Shown here one piece after another: positions 51,717 through 59,723 of a stretch of 64,000 bases of DNA. How positions within the stretch are numbered: the stretch's first letter is position 1; each line of letters starts with the position of its first letter. Where the stretch lies: contig NZ_JABERD010000031.1 of the NCBI RefSeq assembly GCF_013044505.1, positions 1-64,000 on the forward strand, written 5' to 3'. The position numbers and the translations under genes are program-made. Under the pieces are notes generated by a model. It was given only the letters and a program-made list of their open reading frames with translations. It was not told the DNA's origin and did not search any database. This DNA is from Streptomyces sp. S3(2020) (GTDB lineage: Bacteria > Actinomycetota > Actinomycetes > Streptomycetales > Streptomycetaceae).

Positions 51717-52559
51717 TCACGCCACCCGCGTGAACTCCACCGTCACCTCCGGCGGTCCGCCGGGCACACCCCGGTAGATGCCCTTGTGGGGTGTCACGTC
51801 GTCGTAGTCCCGGCCGCGCCCCACGACCACGTGCGACTCGGCGGCCCGGGTCCGGTTGGTCGGGTCGTAGCCGCACCAGTCGCCCGCCCAGTACTCGATC
51901 CAGGCATGGCTCTGGCCCGCGACCGGCCGGTGCAGCTCCGCCTCCCGCTCGGGGTGGAGATAGCCGGAGACGTACCGCGCGGGCAGGCCCACACCCCGCA
52001 GCAGGCCCAGGGTGAGATGGGTGATGTCCTGGCAGACACCGGCGCCCTGCTCCCAGGCCTCGGCGGCGGAGGTGTTCACGCTCGTGGCGCCGGGGAGGTA
52101 GGAGACCCGGTCGGCGACCAGGGCGGAGACGGCGACGGCGGCCTCGTGCGGGTCGAGGCCCGCCGCGGCCTTGCGCGCCTTCTTCACGAGCTTCGCGGGG
52201 ACGGTCGTACGGCCTGTGGGGCCGGCGAACTCCAACAGGCGGGAGTTCACGGTCCGTTCGGCCACCCGCTCCCAGTCGGGGGCGGTCGGCAGGGGTTCCG
52301 GCGGGGACGTCTCGACCAGGCTGGAGGCCGTGATGGTGAGGTCCGCGTGGGGGTCCATCAGGTCGAAACCGGTGACCTGGGTGCCCCAGTAGTCCCAGTA
52401 CGACCAGGTCGCGGTGGCCGGGGTGACGGTGACCCGGGAGTCCAGCGTGGTCTGCCCCGGCAGCGTCAGCGGGGTCATCCGGACCTCGTTGTGCGAGGAG
52501 ACGGCGGCCTGGGCGTACGAGACGCGGGTGATGTGCCGGATACGGAGGCGACTGGTCAT
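51717..52559 (-). CDS. Transglutaminase-like cysteine protease
   Basis: 280 residues. N-terminal beta domain (Transglut_N; RIRHITRVSYAQAAV), then the transglutaminase core with catalytic Cys in GAGVCQDITHL, His in GQSHAWIEYWAGDW and Asp in GYDPTNRT. Third gene of the ATP-grasp / alpha-E / transglutaminase operon, beginning 1 bp after the alpha-E stop. Such triplets have been predicted to make and process short peptides or peptide-like modifications; substrate unknown. Confidence 0.9.
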   Translation of the reverse strand: MTSRLRIRHITRVSYAQAAVSSHNEVRMTPLTLPGQTTLDSRVTVTPATATWSYWDYWGTQVTGFDLMDPHADLTITASSLVETSPPEPLPTAPDWERVAERTVNSRLLEFAGPTGRTTVPAKLVKKARKAAAGLDPHEAAVAVSALVADRVSYLPGATSVNTSAAEAWEQGAGVCQDITHLTLGLLRGVGLPARYVSGYLHPEREAELHRPVAGQSHAWIEYWAGDWCGYDPTNRTRAAESHVVVGRGRDYDDVTPHKGIYRGVPGGPPEVTVEFTRVA

Positions 52560-52560
52560 G

Positions 52561-53493
52561 TCAGGCTCCTTCCTGGGCCCACTCGACGGGCCCCTGGTAC
52601 GGGAAGAACCGCTCCGCCACCGCCTCCGCCGAGGCCATGCAGGCCTGCTGCAAGTCGCCCAGCAGAGCCGGAAGCTGATCCTGGAGGGCGTGCGAGTCGA
52701 GGTACTCCAGGCGGGTGCGCAGCCGGCCGATCGGGCGTCGCGCCGGGTCCTGGCGGGGGCGGCCGAGGGCGCTGAGGCACTCCTCAGCGGTGGTCAGCGC
52801 GTGCAGTGCCGAGCGCGGGAAGCCCCGGTCCAGGAGCAGGAACTCGGCCACCCGCGCGCTGTCGCCGAAACCGCTGTGCACGCGCGCGTACGCCTCGTCG
52901 GCGCCGGACGCGCTCAGCAGCGTCGTCCAGTCGGGCGCGTGCGCGGCGTCCAGGACCCGCACGGACAGCAGCCGTACGGTCATGTCCACCCGCTCCAGGC
53001 TGCGGCCGAGGACCACGAACCGCCAGCTGTCGTCCCGGCTCATCGTGGAGTCGGCGAGCCCGAAGAACAGCGCGGCACGCGCGCGTACCAGCTCCAGATA
53101 GGCGTAGGGGCCCGTCCGCCGGGCCGCGCGCCGCCGGTCGGCGAGCGCGTGCCAGGTCGAGTTGAGGCACTCCCACATCTCGGAGGAGACGGCCTCACGG
53201 GCGCTGCGGGCGTTCAGCCGCGCCGCGCCCAGCGCGCCCTCGATCGAGCAGGTCGAGCGGGCGTCGAAGGCGAGCTGGTCGAGGACCTGCTGCATGTCGA
53301 CGCGCTGGTCGCCGGCGTCGACGCCGAGGATCGCGTACAGCGACCGGCAGGCCGCGTCCTCGTCGCGCCAGGGGTCCTCCAGCATGCGGTGCAGATACGC
53401 GTCGAGGATGCGCCCGGTGGCGTCCGCCCGCTCGACATACCGCCCGGTCCAGGTCAGCGCCTCGGCTATCCGGGAGAGGATCACGTCGCTCAC
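52561..53493 (-). CDS. Alpha-E domain protein
   Basis: 310 residues, almost entirely helical, from GTG 53493, overlapping the ATP-grasp stop as GTGA. Typical family features: ILSRIAEALTWTGRYVERADATGRILD at the start, and LGRSLERVDMTVRLL in the middle. Alpha-E proteins accompany circularly permuted ATP-grasp enzymes and transglutaminases and are thought to be a subunit of the same system. No catalytic role is known. Confidence 0.88.
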   Translation of the reverse strand: MSDVILSRIAEALTWTGRYVERADATGRILDAYLHRMLEDPWRDEDAACRSLYAILGVDAGDQRVDMQQVLDQLAFDARSTCSIEGALGAARLNARSAREAVSSEMWECLNSTWHALADRRRAARRTGPYAYLELVRARAALFFGLADSTMSRDDSWRFVVLGRSLERVDMTVRLLSVRVLDAAHAPDWTTLLSASGADEAYARVHSGFGDSARVAEFLLLDRGFPRSALHALTTAEECLSALGRPRQDPARRPIGRLRTRLEYLDSHALQDQLPALLGDLQQACMASAEAVAERFFPYQGPVEWAQEGA

Positions 53494-55034
53494 TGCTGCT
53501 GCGCTCCTTCCTGTACGACGGTGGGGGTGCCGTCGGGTCCCAGCTGGCGCGGGGCGACGTCCGGCAGTGTCCCGGGGCTCACCGGCTCGGGTGTCTCCGC
53601 CGGGCCCTCGGCGAGGACCCAGGTGTCCTTGGAGCCGCCGCCCTGGCTGGAGTTGACGATCAGGTTGCCCTCCTGGAGGGCGACGCGGGTGAGACCGCCG
53701 GGCAGGACCCAGATGTCGTCGCCGTCGTTGACGGCGAAGGGCCTGAGGTCGATGTGGCGGGGTGCCATGCGCTCGCCGGCGAGGGTGGGGGAGGTGGACA
53801 GGGCGACGGGCCGCTGGGCGATGTAGCCGCGCGGGTCGGCGATGACGGCCTTCCTGGTCTTCTCCAGGGTCGCCTTGTCCGCCTTGGGCCCGATGACGAT
53901 GCCCTGGCCGCCGGCCCCGTCGACGGGCTTGATGACGAGCTGGTCGATCTGGTCGAGGACGGCGTCCAACTGCCCCGGCTCGTCGGGCCGGAAGGACTCG
54001 ACGTTGGGGAGCACGGGCTCCTCGCCGAGGTAGTACCGGATCAGGTCGGGGACGTAGGTGTAGAGCAGCTTGTCGTCGGCGATGCCGTTGCCCACGGCGT
54101 TGGCGAGGGTGACGTGGCCCGCCATGGCCGCGCCCATGATCCCCGGGCAGCCGATCACCGAGTCGGGCCTGAAGTGCAGCGGGTCGAGGAAGTCGTCGTC
54201 GAGACGCCGGTATACGACATGGACGGGCACCTCGCCGCGGGTGGTGCGCATCCACACCCGGTTGTTGCGGCACACCAGGTCGTGCCCCTCGACGAGCTGC
54301 ACGCCCATCAGCCGGGCCAGCAGGGCGTGTTCGAAGTAGGCCGCGTTGCTGGGCCCGGGGGTGAGCACGACGACCCGGGGATCCTGGGTGCCCCCGGGGG
54401 CGGCGGCCCGCAGCGTGGCGAGGAGCCGCTGCCCGTAACCGTCGACGGGCAGGACGTGCTGCTCGGCGAAGAGGGAGGGGAAGACCCGGGTCATGGCCCT
54501 GCGGTTCTCGATGACGTACGAAACCCCGCTGGGCACCCGTACGTTGTCCTCCAGCACCCGGAAGTCCCCGGCCTCGTCCCGTACGAGATCGATCCCGGCG
54601 ACATGGATCCGGACACCGCCGGGTGGCTCGACCCCGTGGGCGGCCCGGTGGAAATGGGGGGAGTTGAGAAGGAGGCGCCAGGGCACCACACCGTCCTCGA
54701 AGGCCCGGCAGTGCCCGTAGGCGTCGGCGAGATACGCCTCCAGGGCCCGCACCCGCTGACTCACCCCGCGTTGTACGAGATCCCATTCGAGGCCGTCCAG
54801 GATCCTGGGCACGAGGTCCAGCGGCCAGGGCCGCTCCTCGCCCGCGAAGGCGTAGGTCACGCCCCGGTCGGTGAAGGCCCGGGCCATCTGGTCGGCGCGG
54901 AAGCGCAGTTCACTCGGCTCGATCGGCTGAAGGGCCGCCAGCACCGGCTCATAGGCGGTCCTGACCTCACCCGGCCGCACAAACATCTCGTCCCACGCGT
55001 CGGCCAACGCGTACGCGTCAAATATGTCCGCCAT
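53490..55034 (-). CDS. Circularly permuted ATP-grasp ligase
   Basis: 514 residues. Motifs of the CP_ATPgrasp family: RILDGLEWDLVQRGVSQRVRAL, GGVRIHVAGIDLVRD, RVLEDNVRVPSGVSYVIENRR, VWMRTT, and VIKPVDGAGGQGIVIG for nucleotide binding. It probably activates a carboxylate with ATP and joins it to an amine. First gene of a three-gene operon. The C-terminal ~40 residues are Pro/Gly-rich and variable. ATG 55034; no obvious strong ribosome site. Confidence 0.9.
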   Translation of the reverse strand: MADIFDAYALADAWDEMFVRPGEVRTAYEPVLAALQPIEPSELRFRADQMARAFTDRGVTYAFAGEERPWPLDLVPRILDGLEWDLVQRGVSQRVRALEAYLADAYGHCRAFEDGVVPWRLLLNSPHFHRAAHGVEPPGGVRIHVAGIDLVRDEAGDFRVLEDNVRVPSGVSYVIENRRAMTRVFPSLFAEQHVLPVDGYGQRLLATLRAAAPGGTQDPRVVVLTPGPSNAAYFEHALLARLMGVQLVEGHDLVCRNNRVWMRTTRGEVPVHVVYRRLDDDFLDPLHFRPDSVIGCPGIMGAAMAGHVTLANAVGNGIADDKLLYTYVPDLIRYYLGEEPVLPNVESFRPDEPGQLDAVLDQIDQLVIKPVDGAGGQGIVIGPKADKATLEKTRKAVIADPRGYIAQRPVALSTSPTLAGERMAPRHIDLRPFAVNDGDDIWVLPGGLTRVALQEGNLIVNSSQGGGSKDTWVLAEGPAETPEPVSPGTLPDVAPRQLGPDGTPTVVQEGAQQQ

Positions 55035-55344
55035 GAGGGGACGTTAGAGGCGATACGTAACGCGGTGATCACCCGCGCATTTCGGGCAGCGCACGCGGAG
55101 AGCGGGATTCCTTTTGCGGAGGCCTTCTGTGGGTACGGCCCACGGGCATCAGCTTGTTGCAACTCGACGGGCGGAGGCGCGGATAATCAGGTGCATACAG
55201 GTGGTTTCCCTCGGTCACAGTGGACGGAGCCGTGTTGCGGAGCAGGACCGGTCCGCGCATAGTTGCGGACCCGTAGGGGTGTGTCCGTGCCACGAGCGCG
55301 CGCACGCCGGGCACAAGAGGCTGGATGCGGGGGTGGGCTGGGCG
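55035..55344. promoter_or_regulatory. Divergent control region, ATP-grasp operon and LuxR gene 1
   Basis: About 310 bp with no supported gene. A plus-strand promoter candidate is TTGCAA (55157-55162), 18 bp, GGATAA (55181-55186), which would give a leader of about 150 nt for the LuxR gene. Confidence 0.4.
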
Positions 55345-56382
55345 ATGGCCGGGCACGGGACGGACGAGCACCCACACGGTGCTGACCGACTGTGCGAGGC
55401 CGGGGATCGCGTGTATTCCCGGGCCGTACGGCGCGGACGCGTGCCCCGCGAGGACGCCGAGCCGGTTCCCTGTCTGCTGGAGCTGGCGCTGCTGCACCCG
55501 GACCCCGACGACATGGACTGGCTCGTGCCGACCTCCCCTCAGGAGGTCATGACACGGCTGCTGCGCGGGGTCCACGACGAGGTGAGCGCGAGTCAGCGGC
55601 GGATGGGCTCGGCGGTGGCCGCCTTCGAGTGGTACGCCGGACTGGCGCCGCAGCAGCGCTCCTCGGCCGCGGAGGGCTCCTCGATCCGGGTCCTGGACGG
55701 CCTCTCCCGGATCCAGGCCGCGATGGACGCGGCGACGGAGGCGTGCACGACGGAGGTCCTGACCGTGCAGCCGGGCGGTATCCGTCCCGAGCACGAGCTG
55801 ACGGAGGGTCTGCACCGGGCGCTGGCGCTACGCGGCCGGGGCGTGCGGATGCGGGACCTCTACACGCATGTGGCGCGGCACGGCCAGGGCCTTCTGAACT
55901 ACCTGGAGCTGATGGGCGAGGCGGTGGAGGCCAGGACCCTCGACGAGGTCATCGACCGGCTGATCCTCTTCGACCGCACGGTCGCCTTCATCCCGGCGAG
56001 CCCGGACCGCACCCTCGCCCTGGAGCTGCGCCACCCGGCCCTGGTCGGCTTCCTCGCGACGGTCTTCGAGCGGCTGTGGCGGCTGGCCATCCCGCTGACG
56101 GCCCCGCTCCCCGACACGGGCATCGAGGGCATCTCGCACCGCGAGCAGTCCATCGCGGCGCTCCTGGCGGAGGGCCACCAGGACGCGGTGATCGCGGAGC
56201 GCCTGGGGATAAGCGTGCGTACCTGCCGGGCCCATATCGCCCGGCTGTCGGAGACCCTGGGCGCGGCCAGCCGCACCCAACTGGGCGTCCGTATCGCCCA
56301 GGTGGGCCTGGACGGCCCGGCCCGCGCCGCGGAGGTCGCCGGCCTCACGATCCCTGATCAAGGATCCCCGACCGTCCGATGA
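55345..56382 (+). CDS. LuxR-type regulator 1 with TrmB/PLD-like sensor domain
   Basis: 345 residues from ATG 55345. Residues ~115-260 form a PLD-like sensor domain as in TrmB-type regulators (TTEVLTVQPGG; RMRDLYTHVARHG; RLILFDRTVAFIPAS; ALELRHPALVGFLATVFERLW). The C-terminal ~65 residues are a LuxR HTH (ISHREQSIAALLAEGHQD, IAERLGISVRTCRAHIARL). Its last 38 bases overlap the 3' end of the convergent LuxR gene 2. Paralogue of genes 2 and 3. The start is uncertain, as no strong ribosome site is seen. Confidence 0.82.
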   Translation: MAGHGTDEHPHGADRLCEAGDRVYSRAVRRGRVPREDAEPVPCLLELALLHPDPDDMDWLVPTSPQEVMTRLLRGVHDEVSASQRRMGSAVAAFEWYAGLAPQQRSSAAEGSSIRVLDGLSRIQAAMDAATEACTTEVLTVQPGGIRPEHELTEGLHRALALRGRGVRMRDLYTHVARHGQGLLNYLELMGEAVEARTLDEVIDRLILFDRTVAFIPASPDRTLALELRHPALVGFLATVFERLWRLAIPLTAPLPDTGIEGISHREQSIAALLAEGHQDAVIAERLGISVRTCRAHIARLSETLGAASRTQLGVRIAQVGLDGPARAAEVAGLTIPDQGSPTVR

Positions 56383-57325
56383 GATAGCCGAGCTGGGCCC
56401 GGCTCTCGCTGCCGAGGGTGGAGGCGAGTTTGGCGATGTGCTCGCGGGCGGTGCGGATGTTCAGGCCGAGGCGGTCGGCTATGACGGCGTCGGTGTGGCC
56501 CTCGACGAGGAGGGCGGCGATGGTGCGCTGGCGGGGCGTGACACCGCCCGGAGCGGGCTGCGGGGCGGCCTGCGGGTACATGGGGGTGGCCATGTGCCAG
56601 AGGCGGTCGAAGGTGATGACGAAGTGGTGGATCAGCACCGGATGGCGGACTTCGAGGGCCAGGGTGCGGTCCTTGTTGGCGGGGATGAAGGCGATGGTGC
56701 CGTCGACCACGACGAGCCGCTCGGTGACCTGGTCCAGGGTGCGCGCCTCGGCGTCGCCGTCCAGTTGCTCGTAGCGGGCGATCACGGCGGGCGAATGGCG
56801 CTGGGTGTGCTGGTAGAGGGTGCGGATGCGGCCGCCGCGGTCGAGCAGCGCCTGGTCGCGGCCCAGGCTCGCGGCCAGCCGGGCGGCCGGGCTGCGGCCG
56901 TCGTAGGGCTGGATGGCGAGCAGTTCGTGGGAGGCGTCGGCCATGGCGGTGGTGATGGCCTCGTTGATCCGGGCTATCCCGCTGAGGACACTGATGCCGG
57001 GCAGGTCCGAGGCCGTGTTGCGCCGTCCGTCGAGACGCAGGAGCGGCGCGAAGGTCTCGGCCAGCAGCAGCTCGCGCCGGCGTTCGTCGGCGATGCGTTC
57101 CGCCGAGGTGCGCAGCAGGCGGTGCATGGCGATCGCCGGGTCGGCGGGCTCCAGACGGGTCGGGTCCGTGACGGCGGGGTGCAGCAGCCCGAGGTCGACG
57201 AGACAGGGTGCCGCGCTGATGTCGGTACCACTCACCCGGCCCTCGCGCAGAGCGCGTTCGTAGAGCTCGAGTCCCGTGGCACACAGTTCGTCCACACCGT
57301 GTTCGGAGTGTGGAGGCGGGATCAC
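56345..57325 (-). CDS. LuxR-type regulator 2 with TrmB/PLD-like sensor domain
   Basis: 326 residues from GTG 57325, which overlaps the stop of regulator 3 as GTGA, so the two are co-translated. Same domain plan as regulator 1: HELLAIQPYDG, RIRTLYQHTQRHS, VVVDGTIAFIPANKD, then HTH VTPRQRTIAALLVEGHTD, IADRLGLNIRTAREHIAKL. The HTH in 2 has TARE where 1 and 3 have TCRA. Its 3' end overlaps regulator 1 on the other strand. Confidence 0.88.
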   Translation of the reverse strand: MIPPPHSEHGVDELCATGLELYERALREGRVSGTDISAAPCLVDLGLLHPAVTDPTRLEPADPAIAMHRLLRTSAERIADERRRELLLAETFAPLLRLDGRRNTASDLPGISVLSGIARINEAITTAMADASHELLAIQPYDGRSPAARLAASLGRDQALLDRGGRIRTLYQHTQRHSPAVIARYEQLDGDAEARTLDQVTERLVVVDGTIAFIPANKDRTLALEVRHPVLIHHFVITFDRLWHMATPMYPQAAPQPAPGGVTPRQRTIAALLVEGHTDAVIADRLGLNIRTAREHIAKLASTLGSESRAQLGYLIGRSGILDQGS

Positions 57326-58314
57326 TCCAGGACTCCCTCCTGTTTGAGGATGCCTGATTCCGCGATGAGGTAGCCGAGTTGCGCCCGGCTTCCGCTGCCC
57401 AGCGCGGTGGCCAGCTTGGCGATATGGGCGCGGCAGGTGCGGACGTTCATGCCGAGGCGGCGGGCGATCGCCTCGTCCACATGGCCCTCGACGAGCAGCT
57501 TGGCGATGGAGTGCTGGATCTCCGTGATCCCGTCGGGTGCCGTCTCGTAGGGGGCGCCGGCGCTCAGCGGTACCGCGCGGCCCCACATGAACTCGAAGAC
57601 CTTGATCAGGTAGCGGACGAGTCCGGGGTGGCGGAGTTCGAGGGCGACCTCCCCGTCGTCGCGGGTGGGGATGAAGGCCACCGTCTCGTCGCAGATGATC
57701 AGCCGCTCGACGAGTTCGTCGATGGTGCGGTACTCCACCTTGCCGTCGGCGAACTGGGCGACGTAGGCCAGCGTCTCGGGGCTGTAGCGCGCGGGGTGCT
57801 GGTAGAGGGTCCGGATGCGGCAGCCCCGCTCGACCAGGGGCCGGTCGCGCTCCAGTCCCTGGGAGAGGGTGTGTTCCAGACGGCGGCGCATCGGCTGGAC
57901 CGTGAGCATCTCCGTCTGGCACTGAGCGGTGGCCAGATCGAGTGCCGCGTTGATCCGCTCGATGCCCTCCAGCACGGTGATCGAGTGCGTGGTCGCCGTC
58001 GCCTGGGCGCTGAGGGCCATGAACGGCTCGAAAGCATCGGCGAGCTCGATCGAGTGCCGCCGGCGCTGGGTGATCTCGTGCTCGATCGGATTGAGACGCT
58101 GGGCCAGGGCGATGGAGGGGGGTACCGGGCGCAGCCAGTTGGCGTCGTCGGGGTCGGGATGCAGGAGGGTGAACTCCATCAGGCAGGGAGCAGGCTCCAC
58201 ATCCGCACGGGCGATGCGTCCCGTGCGGAGAGCGTTCGCATAAAGACGGCGACCCTCCTCGCACAGCTCAGTCAGCGCATGAGGATGTGTCCGCTTAGTC
58301 TCGTTTATCGTCAA
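57322..58314 (-). CDS. LuxR-type regulator 3 with TrmB/PLD-like sensor domain
   Basis: 330 residues, TTG start at 58314 five bases after GGTGGAG. Sensor domain residues ~110-255 (TEMLTVQPMRRR, RIRTLYQHPARYS, ICDETVAFIPTRDDG, ALELRHPGLVRYLIKVFEFMW) and C-terminal LuxR HTH (EIQHSIAKLLVEGHVD, IARRLGMNVRTCRAHIAKL). First gene of the pair 3-2 and divergent, across 112 bp, from the DSTW peptide gene, which it is therefore the best candidate to regulate. Confidence 0.88.
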   Translation of the reverse strand: MTINETKRTHPHALTELCEEGRRLYANALRTGRIARADVEPAPCLMEFTLLHPDPDDANWLRPVPPSIALAQRLNPIEHEITQRRRHSIELADAFEPFMALSAQATATTHSITVLEGIERINAALDLATAQCQTEMLTVQPMRRRLEHTLSQGLERDRPLVERGCRIRTLYQHPARYSPETLAYVAQFADGKVEYRTIDELVERLIICDETVAFIPTRDDGEVALELRHPGLVRYLIKVFEFMWGRAVPLSAGAPYETAPDGITEIQHSIAKLLVEGHVDEAIARRLGMNVRTCRAHIAKLATALGSGSRAQLGYLIAESGILKQEGVLE

Positions 58315-58426
58315 ATCTCCACCCCCCAGGGTCCTGAACGTGCAGGAACATGATGCATCGATTGTGTGGCCATGACGTGCCCGAATGGGCCATCGTCTTA
58401 TTCAGCGGGGGAGAGGTGACCTTCAA

Positions 58427-58681
58427 ATGAGGACGAAGCCGACTATGCATAAGAGAATGCTTCGCTCGGTGCTTGCCGCCGCCTTCTCCACCGTCGTGGC
58501 CATCGGAGTGCTGAGCGGCCTTGCGGGGACGAAGGGCGACAGCGCGCAGGACAGTACCTGGAGCGGGACGACGGTGTCGGCCGCGGCGACCGGGGACAGC
58601 ACGTGGGTGATTGTCGCGGCCGACAAACCGGCGGACAGCACCTGGGGCACGGACGACAGCACGTGGGCTGTGGAGTCATGA
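58427..58681 (+). CDS. Secreted DSTW-repeat peptide (84 aa)
   Basis: ATG 58427 after GGGAGAGG. Residues 1-34 are a basic, hydrophobic export sequence (HKRMLRSVLAAAFSTVV AIGVLSGLAG). The remaining ~50 residues contain four Asp-Ser-Thr-Trp motifs with Trp at 45, 60, 73 and 80, in an otherwise small, acidic, Cys-free sequence. The stop overlaps the next ATG (ATGA), so the two are coupled. No family recognised. The repeats suggest a precursor peptide or a repetitive ligand; both are inference. It faces LuxR regulator 3. Confidence 0.8.
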   Translation: MRTKPTMHKRMLRSVLAAAFSTVVAIGVLSGLAGTKGDSAQDSTWSGTTVSAAATGDSTWVIVAADKPADSTWGTDDSTWAVES

Positions 58682-59013
58682 CCACTCCCCCCGACGACCG
58701 CTCCTTCCGACGCGAAATGGCCACGGCCTACCGCTCCGGCTGGCACTTCATCGACCTGGTCACCGCGATCCCCCACGCCGGTGACTCGTTGATGGTGACC
58801 GTGTTCGGTGAGCCGGTCGTGGTCACGCGGGACGAGGACGAGGACCTGCGGGCGTACCGGTGTCTGCGGCGGCCTCGGGGGGCGCCGCAGCCAGTGCGGT
58901 GTGCCATTCGGTACGGAATGATCTTTGTGAATCTTGACCAACGAGACCATCGGCTGGTGGAACCGGAATCCCCCACCACACGGGCCATCCCAGCCACCCC
59001 CCGCAGTGCCTGA
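58678..59013 (+). CDS. Rieske-like protein lacking Fe-S ligands (111 aa)
   Basis: Begins at ATG 58678 inside the peptide's stop codon. The sequence follows the strand order of Rieske oxygenase N-termini: SGWHFIDLVTAIPHAGD, VFGEPVVVTRDEDEDLRAY, and a final YGMIFVNLDQ as in ring-hydroxylating dioxygenases. At the cluster-binding loop it has RCLRRPRGAP where CxHRGxx is expected, and no CxxH pair, so a 2Fe-2S cluster is unlikely. Soluble, no signal. It may bind or act on the DSTW peptide before export; inference only. Confidence 0.7.
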   Translation: MTTPPDDRSFRREMATAYRSGWHFIDLVTAIPHAGDSLMVTVFGEPVVVTRDEDEDLRAYRCLRRPRGAPQPVRCAIRYGMIFVNLDQRDHRLVEPESPTTRAIPATPRSA

Positions 59014-59056
59014 CGCGATTCCCCCGTCGTAACAGATCGCGCAGGTGCTTCCCCCC

Positions 59057-59097
59057 GCAGCGGCGTCACCGTGACCTGAACACGGTGACGCCGCTGC
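59057..59097. terminator. Terminator hairpin
   Basis: Perfect 17-bp stem (59057-59073 with 59081-59097) and a 7-nt loop, between the convergent Rieske-like and PPOX genes. Confidence 0.85.
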
Positions 59098-59165
59098 AGT
59101 TTCTGGGGACATTTCCGGGTATCCACCCAATCGATCACTGGCCGAAAAAGATCGCTTCCGCGTCC

Positions 59166-59603
59166 TCACCCGTGACCGAGCGCCCGCGTCACCTCGATCT
59201 CGATCACCACCCGCGCGGGATTCGGCCGCGGCTCCCGCTCGTAGCGCTGCGCGTAGCGCCGCACCGCCTCCGCGACCCGCTCCGGCTCCGTGCGGACGTA
59301 CGCCCGCCCCTCCAGCGTGGCCCATCGCCGGCCCGCCGTCTGGCACACCGCCACCCGCGCCCCCTCCGGCCCGGCCGCCAGCACGTTCCGCGCCTTCTTG
59401 CTCGATCCGCTCGTGATCACCCGAGCAAGTCCGCTCTCGGGCTCGTATGTCACTCCGACCGGCACGACATGGGGGCTGCCGTCCGGGCGCAGGGTCGTCA
59501 GCGTGCACAGGTGCCGCTCCCGCCAGAAGCTGAGATACGGCTCGTCGAGGGCCGCGAGGTTCTGGTGGTGCGGCGTGGTGGGAGTCGGCGCGGGTGTCGT
59601 CAT
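59166..59603 (-). CDS. PPOX-class F420/FMN-dependent oxidoreductase
   Basis: 145 residues with the split beta-barrel of the pyridoxamine-phosphate-oxidase class: RHLCTLTTLRPDGSPHVVPVGV, ITSGSSKKARNVLAAG, VAVCQTAGRRWATLEGRA, ending in YEREPRPNPARVVIEIEV. This pattern fits the F420-dependent TIGR03618-like group. ATG 59603 follows a -10-like TAACTT by 7 bases, so the mRNA is probably leaderless. Divergent from clpB. Confidence 0.88.
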   Translation of the reverse strand: MTTPAPTPTTPHHQNLAALDEPYLSFWRERHLCTLTTLRPDGSPHVVPVGVTYEPESGLARVITSGSSKKARNVLAAGPEGARVAVCQTAGRRWATLEGRAYVRTEPERVAEAVRRYAQRYEREPRPNPARVVIEIEVTRALGHG

Positions 59604-59642
59604 AGCCCGGAAGTTAGTCCCTCCAGGCCTCCCGAACGCCAC

Positions 59643-59663
59643 CTTGAGTGGAATAGACTCAAC
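59643..59663. promoter_or_regulatory. HspR operator (HAIR box) of clpB
   Basis: CTTGAGT-N7-ACTCAAC, 13 of 14 consensus positions, 60 bp before the clpB start. Places clpB under HspR with dnaK. A separate 11-bp palindrome TGACT-G-AGTCA lies at 59675-59685. Confidence 0.9.
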
Positions 59664-59723
59664 TTTGTGTACGTTGACTGAGTCAGTCCAGGGAGAGTCG
59701 ACACCGAGGAGGAGTACGGACAC

